This document shows, piece after piece, positions 48,499-56,861 of a stretch of 64,000 bases of DNA. Where the stretch lies: the NCBI RefSeq assembly GCF_963677155.1, contig NZ_OY781884.1, positions 3,902,501 to 3,966,500 on the forward strand, in the 5' to 3' direction. The notes beneath the pieces are model-generated. The model saw nothing but the letters and a program-made list of their open reading frames with translations, was not told the DNA's origin and searched no databases. Within the stretch, counting starts at the first letter, position 1. The number at the start of each line of letters is the position of its first letter. Both the position numbers and the translations under genes were made by a program. This DNA is from an uncultured Draconibacterium sp. GTDB lineage: Bacteria > Bacteroidota > Bacteroidia > Bacteroidales > Prolixibacteraceae.

Positions 48499-49875
48499 CT
48501 ATTTTTTCCAGAGACTTTCCATCTCCTCTAAAGTTTTTCCTTTTGTTTCGGGTACCATCTTCCATACAAAGAAGAACGACAGTAAACTCATTAATCCATA
48601 AAAACCATAAGTTACAGCCCCGCTAAACTCCATCATAGCCGGATAGGTTGATGAAATAAAGTAGTTAGCTGCCCACTGAGCAACAACTGCAATAGCAACT
48701 GCACGCCCACGAATTTTATTTGGGAAGATTTCAGAAATAAGAACCCAGCAAATTGGTCCCCACGACATCATAAATGAAGCAGTATAAACAATGATAAATA
48801 CAAGCGTACTGGTTCCTATTATTTCAAAGAAAGCTAAACCAGCTATTGCAAACATTCCAACTGCCATCCCAATTGAGCCAACCATTAACAAGGGTTTGCG
48901 TCCCCATTTATCAACCGTTAATATGGCTACAACGGTAAACACAACGTTCACCAATCCCATTACAATGGTTTGCAGCATCGAAGCATCTTTTGCTGCTCCC
49001 ATACTTTCGAATATACGTGGTGCATAATACAGTGCCACATTAATTCCTACGAATTGCTGAAATACTGAAAGCAGGATACCAATAATAATAACCAATTTTC
49101 CGTACGACCACAATTTGCCTGAATGACTATCAACGGTTGCTTTAATATCATTAAGAATTTCTTTTGCCCTGCTTTTTCCATTAATTTTTTCAAGAATGAC
49201 AAGGGCTTCGCTATCTTTTTGTTTCAAGGTTAGGTATCGCGGTGTTTCGGGAACAAAAAACAGCAATAGGCCAAATAAACCAGCAGGTATCGACTCGGAT
49301 AAGAACATTCTTCTCCAGCCGATTTCGTTAATCCATTCCAGTGTTTGCCCATTAGCAATTCCCCAGTTAACAAAGTATACTACTAACATTCCAAAAATAA
49401 TGGCAAACTGGTTTATCGAAACCAATCGCCCTCGAATATCTTCAGGGGCAATTTCACCAATATACATGGGGACAATAGCCGATGCCATACCAACGCCAAT
49501 TCCTCCAATTATGCGGTAAACATTAAACATGTATAATAGCCCCAAAGTGGCCTGTCCTTTTTCGAAAAATAAGAATTCGGGATATCCCGATCCCAATGCT
49601 GAAATAAAGAAAAGCAAGGCGGCGATCATCAACGATTTTCTACGGCCAATTTTTAAAGCAAAAATTCCCGATATTCCACCACCAATAATACAGCCAATTA
49701 AGGCACTTGAAATGGTTAAGCCATGAATTAATGTGCTTAGTCCCTGGCTGTCGATGAGGAAGGCTTGTACCGATTTTTCGGCACCTGAAATAACCGCTGT
49801 ATCGTAACCAAAGAGCAAGCCTCCGAGTGTGGCTACAATGGTTATCGAAAAAATATAAAAACTATTGTTCTTCAT
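48499..49875 (-). CDS. xylE: MFS sugar:H+ symporter, xylose-type
   Basis: Imports xylose with protons. 458 residues from the ATG at 49875; an upstream start 14 codons earlier (49917) reads through leader sequence. Twelve spans; sugar-porter signatures GRRKS (about 66), PETPRYLTLK (about 209), GRKPL and PETKGKTLEEME at the C-terminus. The position after xylA in an otherwise xylose-specific cluster makes xylose the likely substrate. A 206-base gap with a strong hairpin separates it from xylA. Confidence 0.9.
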   Translation of the reverse strand: MKNNSFYIFSITIVATLGGLLFGYDTAVISGAEKSVQAFLIDSQGLSTLIHGLTISSALIGCIIGGGISGIFALKIGRRKSLMIAALLFFISALGSGYPEFLFFEKGQATLGLLYMFNVYRIIGGIGVGMASAIVPMYIGEIAPEDIRGRLVSINQFAIIFGMLVVYFVNWGIANGQTLEWINEIGWRRMFLSESIPAGLFGLLLFFVPETPRYLTLKQKDSEALVILEKINGKSRAKEILNDIKATVDSHSGKLWSYGKLVIIIGILLSVFQQFVGINVALYYAPRIFESMGAAKDASMLQTIVMGLVNVVFTVVAILTVDKWGRKPLLMVGSIGMAVGMFAIAGLAFFEIIGTSTLVFIIVYTASFMMSWGPICWVLISEIFPNKIRGRAVAIAVVAQWAANYFISSTYPAMMEFSGAVTYGFYGLMSLLSFFFVWKMVPETKGKTLEEMESLWKK

Positions 49876-49904
49876 GATATTGGTAATGTTAGTTTGGTAT
49901 GAAG

Positions 49905-49938
49905 AAGCCCAGTTCAAACTAATTTTTGAACCGGGCTT
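49905..49938 (-). promoter_or_regulatory. Intercistronic hairpin before xylE
   Basis: AAGCCC-A-GTTCAAA paired with TTTGAAC-C-GGGCTT, 13 pairs with one mismatch and a 6-base loop, 30 bases before the xylE start. It lacks a T run on the minus strand, so it may protect or process the xylBA-xylE mRNA or lower readthrough. Confidence 0.6.
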
Positions 49939-50081
49939 TCTTTAAATATGATTTAAAATAAGTCTTGATCTATCTGATTTACATATGTGTTATATATAGG
50001 CATTAAATGAGTACTTTAATCATTCATATTTATATATAATCTTCTCATAATAAATTCAAAATAATCAGTTTTCTGATCTTA

Positions 50082-51398
50082 TTAAATGTGCATGTTTACA
50101 ATTGCTTCGTACAATTCTTGCTTACCACTTATTTGTTTTGGTTCGCCATTTGCTTTTGCATATTCGTAAACATCTTCGAATGTAAGTTTTCCTTCTTCAA
50201 ACTCTTTACCTTTACCTTCGTCAAATGAAGCGTAGCGCTCTGAAAGCATTTTTTCATATGGTGAATCTTCCAAAATAGCAGCAGCAGTTTCCAGTGCACG
50301 TGCCATAACATCCATTCCGCTAATGTGTGCAATGAATAGATCTTCAAGATCGGTTGAGTTACGACGAAGTTTTGCATCGAAGTTAGTACCACCACCTTGA
50401 GTACCGCCACCTTTTAGGAAAACGATCATTGCTTGAGTTAATTCGTAAAGGTCGATTGGGAATTGGTCAGTATCCCATCCGTTCTGAACATCGCCACGGT
50501 TAGCATCAATTGCTCCAAGCATGCCATTATCAACAGCACATTGTAATTCGTGTTCGAATGTGTGACCAGCCAAAGTAGCGTGGTTTACTTCAATATTGAT
50601 TTTGAAATCGTTCTCTAAACCATATTCTTTAAGGAAACCCATCACTGTTTCTGTGTCAACATCGTATTGATGTTTTGTTGGCTCCATTGGTTTTGGCTCA
50701 ATAAGGAATGTTCCGGTAAAACCTTTTGAACGGCCATAGTCGCGTGCCATTTGCAACATAGTTCCCAGGTGTTGTTTTTCACGTTTCATGTTTGTGTTCA
50801 ACAACGACATGTAACCTTCACGTCCTCCCCAGAATACATATGCTTTACCGCCTAATTCGATAGTAGCGTCAATTGAATTTTTAATTTGAAGCATCGCGCG
50901 GGCAGCAGTATCAAAATCAGGATTGGTGCTGGCACCGTTCATATAACGTGCATGAGAAAATACATTTGCAGTACCCCACATTAATTTAATTCCTGTTTCA
51001 GCTTGCTTTTGTTTTGCGTAAGCAACAATTTCTTTCAGGTTTGCTTCGTATTCTTCAATACTGTTTCCTTCGTCTACTAAATCAATATCGTGGAAACAAT
51101 AGTATTCGATACCCATTTTCGACATGAACTCGAAACCTGCATCCATTTTCTCTTTTGCTGCCTGAACTGCATCGTCGGCGCTGTTCCAGTCGCGATTGAT
51201 TGTACCACCACCAAATGGATCACCACCATCGGCACACAACGAGTGCCACCATGCCATTGAAAACTTAAACCATTCAGCCATTGTTTTTCCATAAACTACT
51301 TTTTCAGGATTGTAGTAGCGGAAAGCCATTGGGTTTTTACTGTCTTTTCCTTCAAATTTAATTTTATCCACTGATGGGAAATAAACTTTTGTACTCAT
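50082..51398 (-). CDS. xylA: Xylose isomerase
   Basis: Converts D-xylose to D-xylulose. 438 residues, class II length. Recognisable: [13 protein letters not shown] (catalytic His region, about 98), FVAK-like [17 protein letters not shown] (about 190), [16 protein letters not shown] with the metal-binding Glu (about 231), [14 protein letters not shown] (about 270) and the metal-binding Asp of GAIDANRGD (about 298). Starts 57 bases after xylB; no SD. Metal sites look intact. Confidence 0.97.
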   Translation of the reverse strand: MSTKVYFPSVDKIKFEGKDSKNPMAFRYYNPEKVVYGKTMAEWFKFSMAWWHSLCADGGDPFGGGTINRDWNSADDAVQAAKEKMDAGFEFMSKMGIEYYCFHDIDLVDEGNSIEEYEANLKEIVAYAKQKQAETGIKLMWGTANVFSHARYMNGASTNPDFDTAARAMLQIKNSIDATIELGGKAYVFWGGREGYMSLLNTNMKREKQHLGTMLQMARDYGRSKGFTGTFLIEPKPMEPTKHQYDVDTETVMGFLKEYGLENDFKINIEVNHATLAGHTFEHELQCAVDNGMLGAIDANRGDVQNGWDTDQFPIDLYELTQAMIVFLKGGGTQGGGTNFDAKLRRNSTDLEDLFIAHISGMDVMARALETAAAILEDSPYEKMLSERYASFDEGKGKEFEEGKLTFEDVYEYAKANGEPKQISGKQELYEAIVNMHI

Positions 51399-51455
51399 AT
51401 TTCTAATTTTTAAATTGTTATTTTTAGTTTGTCTGAAACTTCAGTTATTTATTGC

Positions 51456-52937
51456 TTAGATGAATTTCTCCAATAAATTCTTCCAACTGCCGTAGGCTTC
51501 TTCGTATTCTGCTTTTTTCTTTAAATCAGGTTCAATGGTTTCCAATTTTTTCAGGCTGCCAAAAGCTTCGTTAAACGAATTGTAATAACCTGATCCAACT
51601 CCGGCACCTCTTGCAGCTCCAACCGATCCGTCGGTATTGTATAGTTCGATTGTAGCTCCTGAAATTCCGGCAAGCGTGTCTCTGAAAATCGGGCTGAGGA
51701 ACATATTGGCTTTACCTGCACGAATAACAGACGGATTAATTCCAATATTTTTCATGATCTCCATTCCGTAGTTGAACGAGAAAACGATTCCTTCCTGAGC
51801 TGCACGCAGCAAATGTCCTTTATCGTGAGTATTGAAACTTATACCGCTAAACTGGGAACCGATGTTTTTGTTCTGAAGAACACGCTCTGCACCGTTTCCA
51901 AAGGGTAGGATAGAGATGCCATCCGAACCGATAGCCACTTTTGAAGCCAGCTCATTCATCGCTTCATACGAAAGATCTTCGGCTACCATTCGTTTCAACC
52001 AGGCATTTAAAATACCTGTTCCGTTGATGCATAGTAAAACTCCAAGTCGTGGATCTTCCTGCGTATGATTAACGTGTGCAAATGTGTTTACCCGCGATTG
52101 CGGATCGTATTTTATTTCGTTGCTTACACCATAAACCACACCCGAAGTTCCGGCAGTTGTGGCAATTTCGCCAGGGTTAAGCACATTCAACGACAATGCG
52201 TTGTTAGGCTGGTCGCCAGCGCGGTAACTTACTTTTGTTTTTGTTGACAGACCCAATTCTGCAGCCGTTTTAGCGCTAAGCTGGCCCGATGTTGAGAAAG
52301 TAGGTATTATTTCAGGAATAATATCGGACGAAAAACCATAGTTGTCGAACAACATTGTAGCCAGGTCATTTTCTTTGAAATTCCACATAATTCCCTCAGA
52401 AAGACCACTAATAGTTGTTTGCGTCTCGCCGGTAAGTTTCATGGCTATATAGTCACCCGGAAGCATAATCTTATCAAGCTTCGCAAAAGTCTCCGGCTCG
52501 TTCTCTTTTACCCATTTTAGTTTCGATGCGGTAAAGTTTCCCGGCGAGTTTAACAGGTTGGTTAAACAACGCTGACCACCAATTTCCTCAAAAGCTTTGT
52601 CGCCATAGGCAGCAGCACGGCTGTCGCACCAAATAATCGACGGGCGCAAAACTTCCTGATTTTTGTCCACCATTACCAAGCCATGCATTTGATACGAAAT
52701 ACCAATCGACTCGATACTTTCTTTGTCAATATTGGCGGTAGCGAGTACTTCAGCCAATGCTAACTTCAGATTTTCCCACCAAAGCTCAGGGGCTTGTTCT
52801 GCCCAGCCAGCTTTGTGTGCGGTAATTTTCATTTCCTGTTTTGGATAAAACGATGAGGCTACCAGGTTTCCGCTATTTGCTTCTACCAGAGAAACTTTAA
52901 CTGAAGAGCTTCCGATATCAAGTCCTAATAAATGCAT
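51456..52937 (-). CDS. xylB: Xylulokinase
   Basis: Phosphorylates D-xylulose to xylulose 5-phosphate with ATP. 493 residues of the FGGY family: GLDIGSSSVKVSLVE phosphate loop at the N-terminus, SYQMHGLVMVDK (about 85), IWCDSRAAAYG (catalytic-substrate region, about 107), TAGTSGVVYG (about 262) and the C-terminal FGGY-type signature RAGKANMFLSPIFRDTLAG. First gene of the xyl operon, with its promoter and a candidate operator just upstream. Confidence 0.95.
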   Translation of the reverse strand: MHLLGLDIGSSSVKVSLVEANSGNLVASSFYPKQEMKITAHKAGWAEQAPELWWENLKLALAEVLATANIDKESIESIGISYQMHGLVMVDKNQEVLRPSIIWCDSRAAAYGDKAFEEIGGQRCLTNLLNSPGNFTASKLKWVKENEPETFAKLDKIMLPGDYIAMKLTGETQTTISGLSEGIMWNFKENDLATMLFDNYGFSSDIIPEIIPTFSTSGQLSAKTAAELGLSTKTKVSYRAGDQPNNALSLNVLNPGEIATTAGTSGVVYGVSNEIKYDPQSRVNTFAHVNHTQEDPRLGVLLCINGTGILNAWLKRMVAEDLSYEAMNELASKVAIGSDGISILPFGNGAERVLQNKNIGSQFSGISFNTHDKGHLLRAAQEGIVFSFNYGMEIMKNIGINPSVIRAGKANMFLSPIFRDTLAGISGATIELYNTDGSVGAARGAGVGSGYYNSFNEAFGSLKKLETIEPDLKKKAEYEEAYGSWKNLLEKFI

Positions 52938-52970
52938 GATTATAAGTGAATTTATATATTTTGTTTTTAA

Positions 52971-52985
52971 TCTGTTCTGTTCTGG
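52971..52985 (-). promoter_or_regulatory. Candidate XylR operator at xylB
   Basis: CCAGAACAGAACAGA on the minus strand, a tandem AGAACA-type direct repeat starting seven bases after the -7 box, so overlapping the predicted transcription start. The same core (AGAACAGAACAGA) occurs before the regulator gene. Confidence 0.6.
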
Positions 52986-52992
52986 TATGGAG

Positions 52993-53023
52993 CAAAAATA
53001 TATCTATTTTGTATGATCTCAAA
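52993..53023 (-). promoter_or_regulatory. Promoter of xylBA(E)
   Basis: On the minus strand TTTG (53020-53023), 19 bases, TATTTTTG (52993-53000): an ideal Bacteroidota promoter for xylB. Confidence 0.8.
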
Positions 53024-53049
53024 TTAAAAAAAAATGTTTTAGAACATGT

Positions 53050-54039
53050 TTATAGCGACGACCTGATTTTTAGCGTTGTTGGAATCTCAACGTTTACAGG
53101 CTTGCCCTGTACTATAAACTCGGCTGCTTTTTTCCCCATTTGGTTAAAATCGGTTGATATTACCGTTATGCCTTCCTTAACGTATTTTTTCATTGGTGTT
53201 TCGTTGTACGATATCACGCCAACTTCTTGTCCGGGTTCAAATCCTTTTTCAGAGCACTGATCGAGGAATGTTGCCAGTGTTCGATCACTTACCAGAAAAT
53301 AGAGGTCTCCTTCCTTTAAGTCAAATTCCTCGAAGGTTGTAATCACTCTGTGGTTTAAATTATGATTCTTTCCAAAACGTTCGAAATGATCAACAATCTC
53401 ATGCGGGTGATAAGTAAAATCAGGATAAAAAAGCGTAAAACGTTTGTATTTCGAAATGGCATTTAAATTTTTATCGAGACAATTGTAAACGGCTTCACCA
53501 AAATTCTGATAAACACTCGATTTCCCTTCACCATGAATTTGCCAGTCGATAATAAGCAATTGTTCTTCCGGAATTTTATCAATAATATTTTTCACCTTTT
53601 TGTGGTCGAAATTCATTACAATATATTTGGTGTAACGTCCCACGCTTTCGGTAATAATCTTATCGAAAAGGTCGATATTGTAATGATGAAAATGCAAATC
53701 GACACTTATGTTTTTAGGCAAATGATTCAGAATAGAGTGATAAAGCACTTCTTTGTAGGCCTTAAACGTATCGAGGAACAAAAATATCTTGGTAATTTTT
53801 CGGGTAACAAAATAGCCACGGTTGGGAACCGATTCAACCACCCCTCGTTTTTTAAGCTCGGCATAGGCTTTAAAAACGGTATCTCTTGATAGTTTGCAAT
53901 CCTTCATAATCTGATTTACCGAAGGTAGCATGTCGCCTTCTTTTAACTCGTTTCGGCTGATCGAGTCGAGAATAGCGTCAACTAATTGCTGGAATTTCAG
54001 AATATTAGAGTTTTTTTCTATGGTGAGTTTTATATTCAT
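53050..54039 (-). CDS. GntR-type regulator with LacI-like sugar-binding domain (putative XylR)
   Basis: 329 residues. N-terminal GntR winged helix (about 10-75): EGDMLPSVNQIMKDCKLSRDTVFKAYAELKKRG with the recognition helix, wing VESVPNRGYFVT. The rest (about 85-320) resembles a periplasmic-binding/LacI-type effector domain (LFLDTFKAYKEVLYHSI, VISYNETPMKK, ISTDFNQMGKKAAEF). The layout is that of AraR-like repressors. Adjacent to and upstream of the xylose operon on the same strand, so xylose or a derivative is the probable effector; direct proof is absent. Confidence 0.85.
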   Translation of the reverse strand: MNIKLTIEKNSNILKFQQLVDAILDSISRNELKEGDMLPSVNQIMKDCKLSRDTVFKAYAELKKRGVVESVPNRGYFVTRKITKIFLFLDTFKAYKEVLYHSILNHLPKNISVDLHFHHYNIDLFDKIITESVGRYTKYIVMNFDHKKVKNIIDKIPEEQLLIIDWQIHGEGKSSVYQNFGEAVYNCLDKNLNAISKYKRFTLFYPDFTYHPHEIVDHFERFGKNHNLNHRVITTFEEFDLKEGDLYFLVSDRTLATFLDQCSEKGFEPGQEVGVISYNETPMKKYVKEGITVISTDFNQMGKKAAEFIVQGKPVNVEIPTTLKIRSSL

Positions 54040-54065
54040 AGTCTGGTTTAATTTCAGAACCCTAT

Positions 54066-54078
54066 TCTGTTCTGTTCT
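54066..54078 (-). promoter_or_regulatory. Candidate autoregulatory XylR operator
   Basis: AGAACAGAACAGA on the minus strand, immediately following the -7 box. It duplicates the core found before xylB. An inverted CAGAA/TTCTG pair (54055-54069) overlaps it. Confidence 0.6.
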
Positions 54079-54079
54079 A

Positions 54080-54087
54080 CAAATCTA
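54080..54087 (-). promoter_or_regulatory. -7 element of the regulator gene
   Basis: TAGATTTG on the minus strand; matches TAnnTTTG. No -33 TTTG at the usual spacing. Confidence 0.6.
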
Positions 54088-54343
54088 GTAATAATAATTG
54101 TAATAACCCTATTGAATTTGAAGTGCTTAATAAATGGTTTAGTCTTCATTTAACATTTATTAAAATTGGCCGGCGCAATAGTTTTAGGCGTAATACGTTT
54201 TTGAGAAAAAGGGTAGAGTGAGGTTGTTTTCTCTGGTGGTTATGTTTGGTCAGCAATTCTTTTTTTAGCCTCAGGTTCTATCCTTTTTTCTTTTAAATTG
54301 AATTTAGCTTATTAATTTTACTTCAGAACAAGAAGCAAAAATC

Positions 54344-54916
54344 ATGATCAAGGAACTTATAACCCGTAATCGCAGTTACCGCCGGTTTGATGAGGCGGTA
54401 AAAATTTCTTCAGAACAAATTACCAAATGGATTGACCTGGCAAGGCTTTCGGCAAGTGGACGGAATGCGCAGCCGTTAAAATATGCCATTGTTACCAAAA
54501 CCGAAATGTGTGCAAAAATTTTTCCCTTTCTGGGATGGGCCGGCTATTTAACCAGTTGGAAAGGACCGGCTGAAGGTGAGCGCCCTGTGGCGTATGTTGC
54601 AATTATTAAAGACTGTAATATTGCAGATAACCATCATTGCGACGATGGAATTGCCATGCAAAGTATTTTACTTGGAGCTGTCGAAGATGGTTTTGGCGGT
54701 TGTATGATTGGTTCGGTAAACAAAGTCAAAGTCGCAAAATTGCTGGGGCTCGACAAAAATCTGGAGTTACTATATATTGTTGCGCTGGGTAAACCTGCGG
54801 AAGAAGTTGTAATTGAAGAGGCCAAAGATGGAAATGTAAAATACTGGCGCGATGAAAACGAAGTACATCATGTGCCGAAGCGCCCGATTGATGAGATTGT
54901 AATTTTACAAAATTAG
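54344..54916 (+). CDS. Nitroreductase-family flavoprotein
   Basis: FMN-dependent NAD(P)H oxidoreductase for nitro- or other electron-poor compounds. 190 residues with RNRSYRRFDE (FMN phosphate-binding RxSxR, about 8), ARLSASGRNAQPLKYAIV (about 33) and the C-terminal FMN loop FGGCMIGSVNKVKVAKLLGL (about 126). Short members act as dimers. Substrate not determinable. Divergent from the xyl regulator and convergent with proline dehydrogenase. Confidence 0.88.
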   Translation: MIKELITRNRSYRRFDEAVKISSEQITKWIDLARLSASGRNAQPLKYAIVTKTEMCAKIFPFLGWAGYLTSWKGPAEGERPVAYVAIIKDCNIADNHHCDDGIAMQSILLGAVEDGFGGCMIGSVNKVKVAKLLGLDKNLELLYIVALGKPAEEVVIEEAKDGNVKYWRDENEVHHVPKRPIDEIVILQN

Positions 54917-54921
54917 AGCAT

Positions 54922-54951
54922 AAAAAAAGGATGGCAATGCCATCCTTTTCC
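54922..54951. terminator. Bidirectional terminator
   Basis: AAAAGGATGGC/GCCATCCTTTT, 11-base stem with a 3-base loop and T/A runs on both sides, between convergent genes. Confidence 0.9.
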
Positions 54952-54966
54952 GTTTAACTCCTAAAA

Positions 54967-55878
54967 TTACCCCCTTATAAAAAGTGCCTTAATTATATGT
55001 TGAGCCATTTTGGGATTCTCTTTTAATCTTCTGGTTGAATAGTTAAACCATTTATCTCCAAACGGAACATACACACGCATTTTATGTCCGTTGTCAACGA
55101 TTAGCTGGCGCAGTTCGGGTGTTACTCCGTACAGCATTTGAAACTCGTACATATCTTTCGCGATATTCATTTTCCTGATCATCTTCATCGATTCCTCAAC
55201 CAGAAATTTATCGTGAGTGGCGATTCCCACGTACATTTTATTTTCGAACATGTATTTCAGATCCGTCAGGAAATGCTGACGAACTTCGTCGTACTCTTTA
55301 AATGCAACGTTTTCGGGTTCAACGTAAATCCCTTTACACAGCCGGAAACTGATGGGGGCGTTTGCGGTGTTCAGGTCGTTCAGTGCTATCAAATCACTTT
55401 CGGTACGGCGTAAATAGGCCTGAAGCACCAGTCCGACATGTTTTGGGAATTCTTTTCTTAGGCGGCGAAAAATATCCAACTCCATGTCAACACACTGCGA
55501 GTCTTCCATGTCAATACGAACGAACGAGTCTATTCCGGCAGCAAACTGCACAACCTCACGTAGCAGGTTGTAGCACACTTCTTTATCAATAAGTAACCCA
55601 AACATAGTTGGTTTTATCGAGAAGTTGCCTTTTATTTTCTCCGAAGTAAATCGCTTGATTACTTCAATGTACTCGTCACGGTTTTTTTCTGCTTCATCAA
55701 GCGTTGTAATAAATTCACCTAAAATATCAACCGTAACTTCAACTCCTTTTTCATTCAGGAGTTTTGAGGCAAGCAAACCTTCTTCCAGCGATTCGCCTGC
55801 AATGTACCGCTTCGAGAATACCCAAACCAGCTTTTTGGGCATGTAGGGCAGTATATTAGCTATTAACTTATTCAACAT
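54967..55878 (-). CDS. Proline dehydrogenase (monofunctional)
   Basis: FAD enzyme oxidising proline to P5C, feeding electrons to quinones. 303 residues, the short monofunctional form without the P5C dehydrogenase domain. Visible: LQAYLRRTESDL (about 163), SFRLCKGIYVEPE (about 188), IATHDKFLVEES (about 225), EFQMLYGVTPELRQ (about 252) and FNYSTRRLKENP (paired Arg substrate site, about 282). Single gene; the cell's menaquinone would be the natural acceptor. Confidence 0.92.
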   Translation of the reverse strand: MLNKLIANILPYMPKKLVWVFSKRYIAGESLEEGLLASKLLNEKGVEVTVDILGEFITTLDEAEKNRDEYIEVIKRFTSEKIKGNFSIKPTMFGLLIDKEVCYNLLREVVQFAAGIDSFVRIDMEDSQCVDMELDIFRRLRKEFPKHVGLVLQAYLRRTESDLIALNDLNTANAPISFRLCKGIYVEPENVAFKEYDEVRQHFLTDLKYMFENKMYVGIATHDKFLVEESMKMIRKMNIAKDMYEFQMLYGVTPELRQLIVDNGHKMRVYVPFGDKWFNYSTRRLKENPKMAQHIIKALFIRG

Positions 55879-56056
55879 TTTATAATTTAGGTAAATACTA
55901 TTTTTTCCAGCATAAAAATACTATTCGCAACTCGCCTCGTGCAATGACGTTTATCATTGGCGAAGCATGATTTTAGGCAGCTTTTATGTAGAACTTGTTG
56001 ATTATTAATAACATCAAAAAAATGAAAATTAGAGTAGGGCATTTCCGCTAAAAAAG

Positions 56057-56064
56057 TATCTTTG
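56057..56064 (+). promoter_or_regulatory. -7 element upstream of the OmpH-like gene
   Basis: TATCTTTG, 99 bases before the start; perfect TAnnTTTG but no -33. Confidence 0.4.
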
Positions 56065-56163
56065 TCGGGATTAAAAAAGTTGAACCTAAAAATTTATTGA
56101 AGATAATAGTTGCCCGGAGCGCGACTTATATTCAGTATATTGATGAAGTAAAAAATAAAAAAG

Positions 56164-56757
56164 ATGAAAGGAACATCGTTAGTAGTTAGTGCAGTGCTTT
56201 TTGTTGCAGTTGCAGTTTTGTACGTTTTACATTTTACAGGTAGCAGCGCCAATGAAGGAACACCAATTAAAGCAGCGGCCGGAACAGGTGGTTTGAAAAT
56301 TGCTTATATTAAAGCGGATTCGGTGCTTTTAAATTACACATTGTCGCAAGATTTGCACGATGAGTTTACTAAACAACAGGAAGCTTATACAACTGAATAC
56401 GGAACTAAGCGTCAATCGTTTGAAAAGGAAGCAGCTGCTTTCCAGGAAAAACTTCAGCGTGGGGGCTTTTTAACAGAACAACGTGCCGTACAGGAGCGTG
56501 ATCGTTTGTTGGGTAAAGAACAGGAAATTCAAAAACTGGATCAGGAATTGTCTACGAAATTGGCCAAAATTCAACAGGATAACAATAATAAAATTCTTGA
56601 CAATATGATGGATTATCTGGAGCGTTACAACGAAAAAGCCGGTTACGATTACATCTTAAATGGCGCTAACGTTTTAATAGGGCCTGAGACAACTAATATT
56701 ACTGCCGATGTTTTAAAGGCTTTGAATGAAGAATATGACGTTGCAAAAACAGAATAA
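56164..56757 (+). CDS. OmpH/Skp-family periplasmic chaperone
   Basis: Binds unfolded outer-membrane proteins. 197 residues: N-terminal signal/anchor (LVVSAVLFVAVAVLYVLHF), the opening strand LKIAYIKADSVLLNY (about 41), a long coiled-coil arm (about 60-145: QEAYTTEYGTKRQSFEKEAA..REQ/RLLGKEQEIQKLDQEL) and the closing core (GYDYILNGANVLIGP). The Bacteroidota members stay membrane-anchored or are cleaved; no lipobox here. Single gene with its own terminator. Confidence 0.9.
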   Translation: MKGTSLVVSAVLFVAVAVLYVLHFTGSSANEGTPIKAAAGTGGLKIAYIKADSVLLNYTLSQDLHDEFTKQQEAYTTEYGTKRQSFEKEAAAFQEKLQRGGFLTEQRAVQERDRLLGKEQEIQKLDQELSTKLAKIQQDNNNKILDNMMDYLERYNEKAGYDYILNGANVLIGPETTNITADVLKALNEEYDVAKTE

Positions 56758-56778
56758 TAAAATATAAAGCATAAGTGA

Positions 56779-56809
56779 AAATCCGGGTTAGCGCCCGGAT
56801 TTTTTTTTG
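56779..56809 (+). terminator. Terminator of the OmpH-like gene
   Basis: AATCCGGG/CCCGGATT with a 6-base loop and nine T, 22 bases after the stop. Confidence 0.92.
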
Positions 56810-56849
56810 ATATTAATTGAAACCCGGGGTTCAGCTTTAAAATAACTTT

Positions 56850-56857
56850 TAGCTTTG
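56850..56857 (+). promoter_or_regulatory. -7 element abutting the GT2 start
   Basis: TAGCTTTG matches TAnnTTTG but ends only four bases before the ATG, which would give a leaderless or almost leaderless mRNA. Confidence 0.35.
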
Positions 56858-56861
56858 TTCT

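Noticed and set aside
53034..53047. ATGTTTTAGAACAT palindrome after the regulator gene as an extra operator
   Set aside because: It overlaps the regulator stop, has only five-base arms, and lacks the AGAACAGAACAG core; chance in AT-rich DNA is likely.
54055..54069. CAGAA/TTCTG inverted repeat as the true regulator site
   Set aside because: Present only at one promoter, while the direct repeat is shared by both; kept as a secondary feature only.
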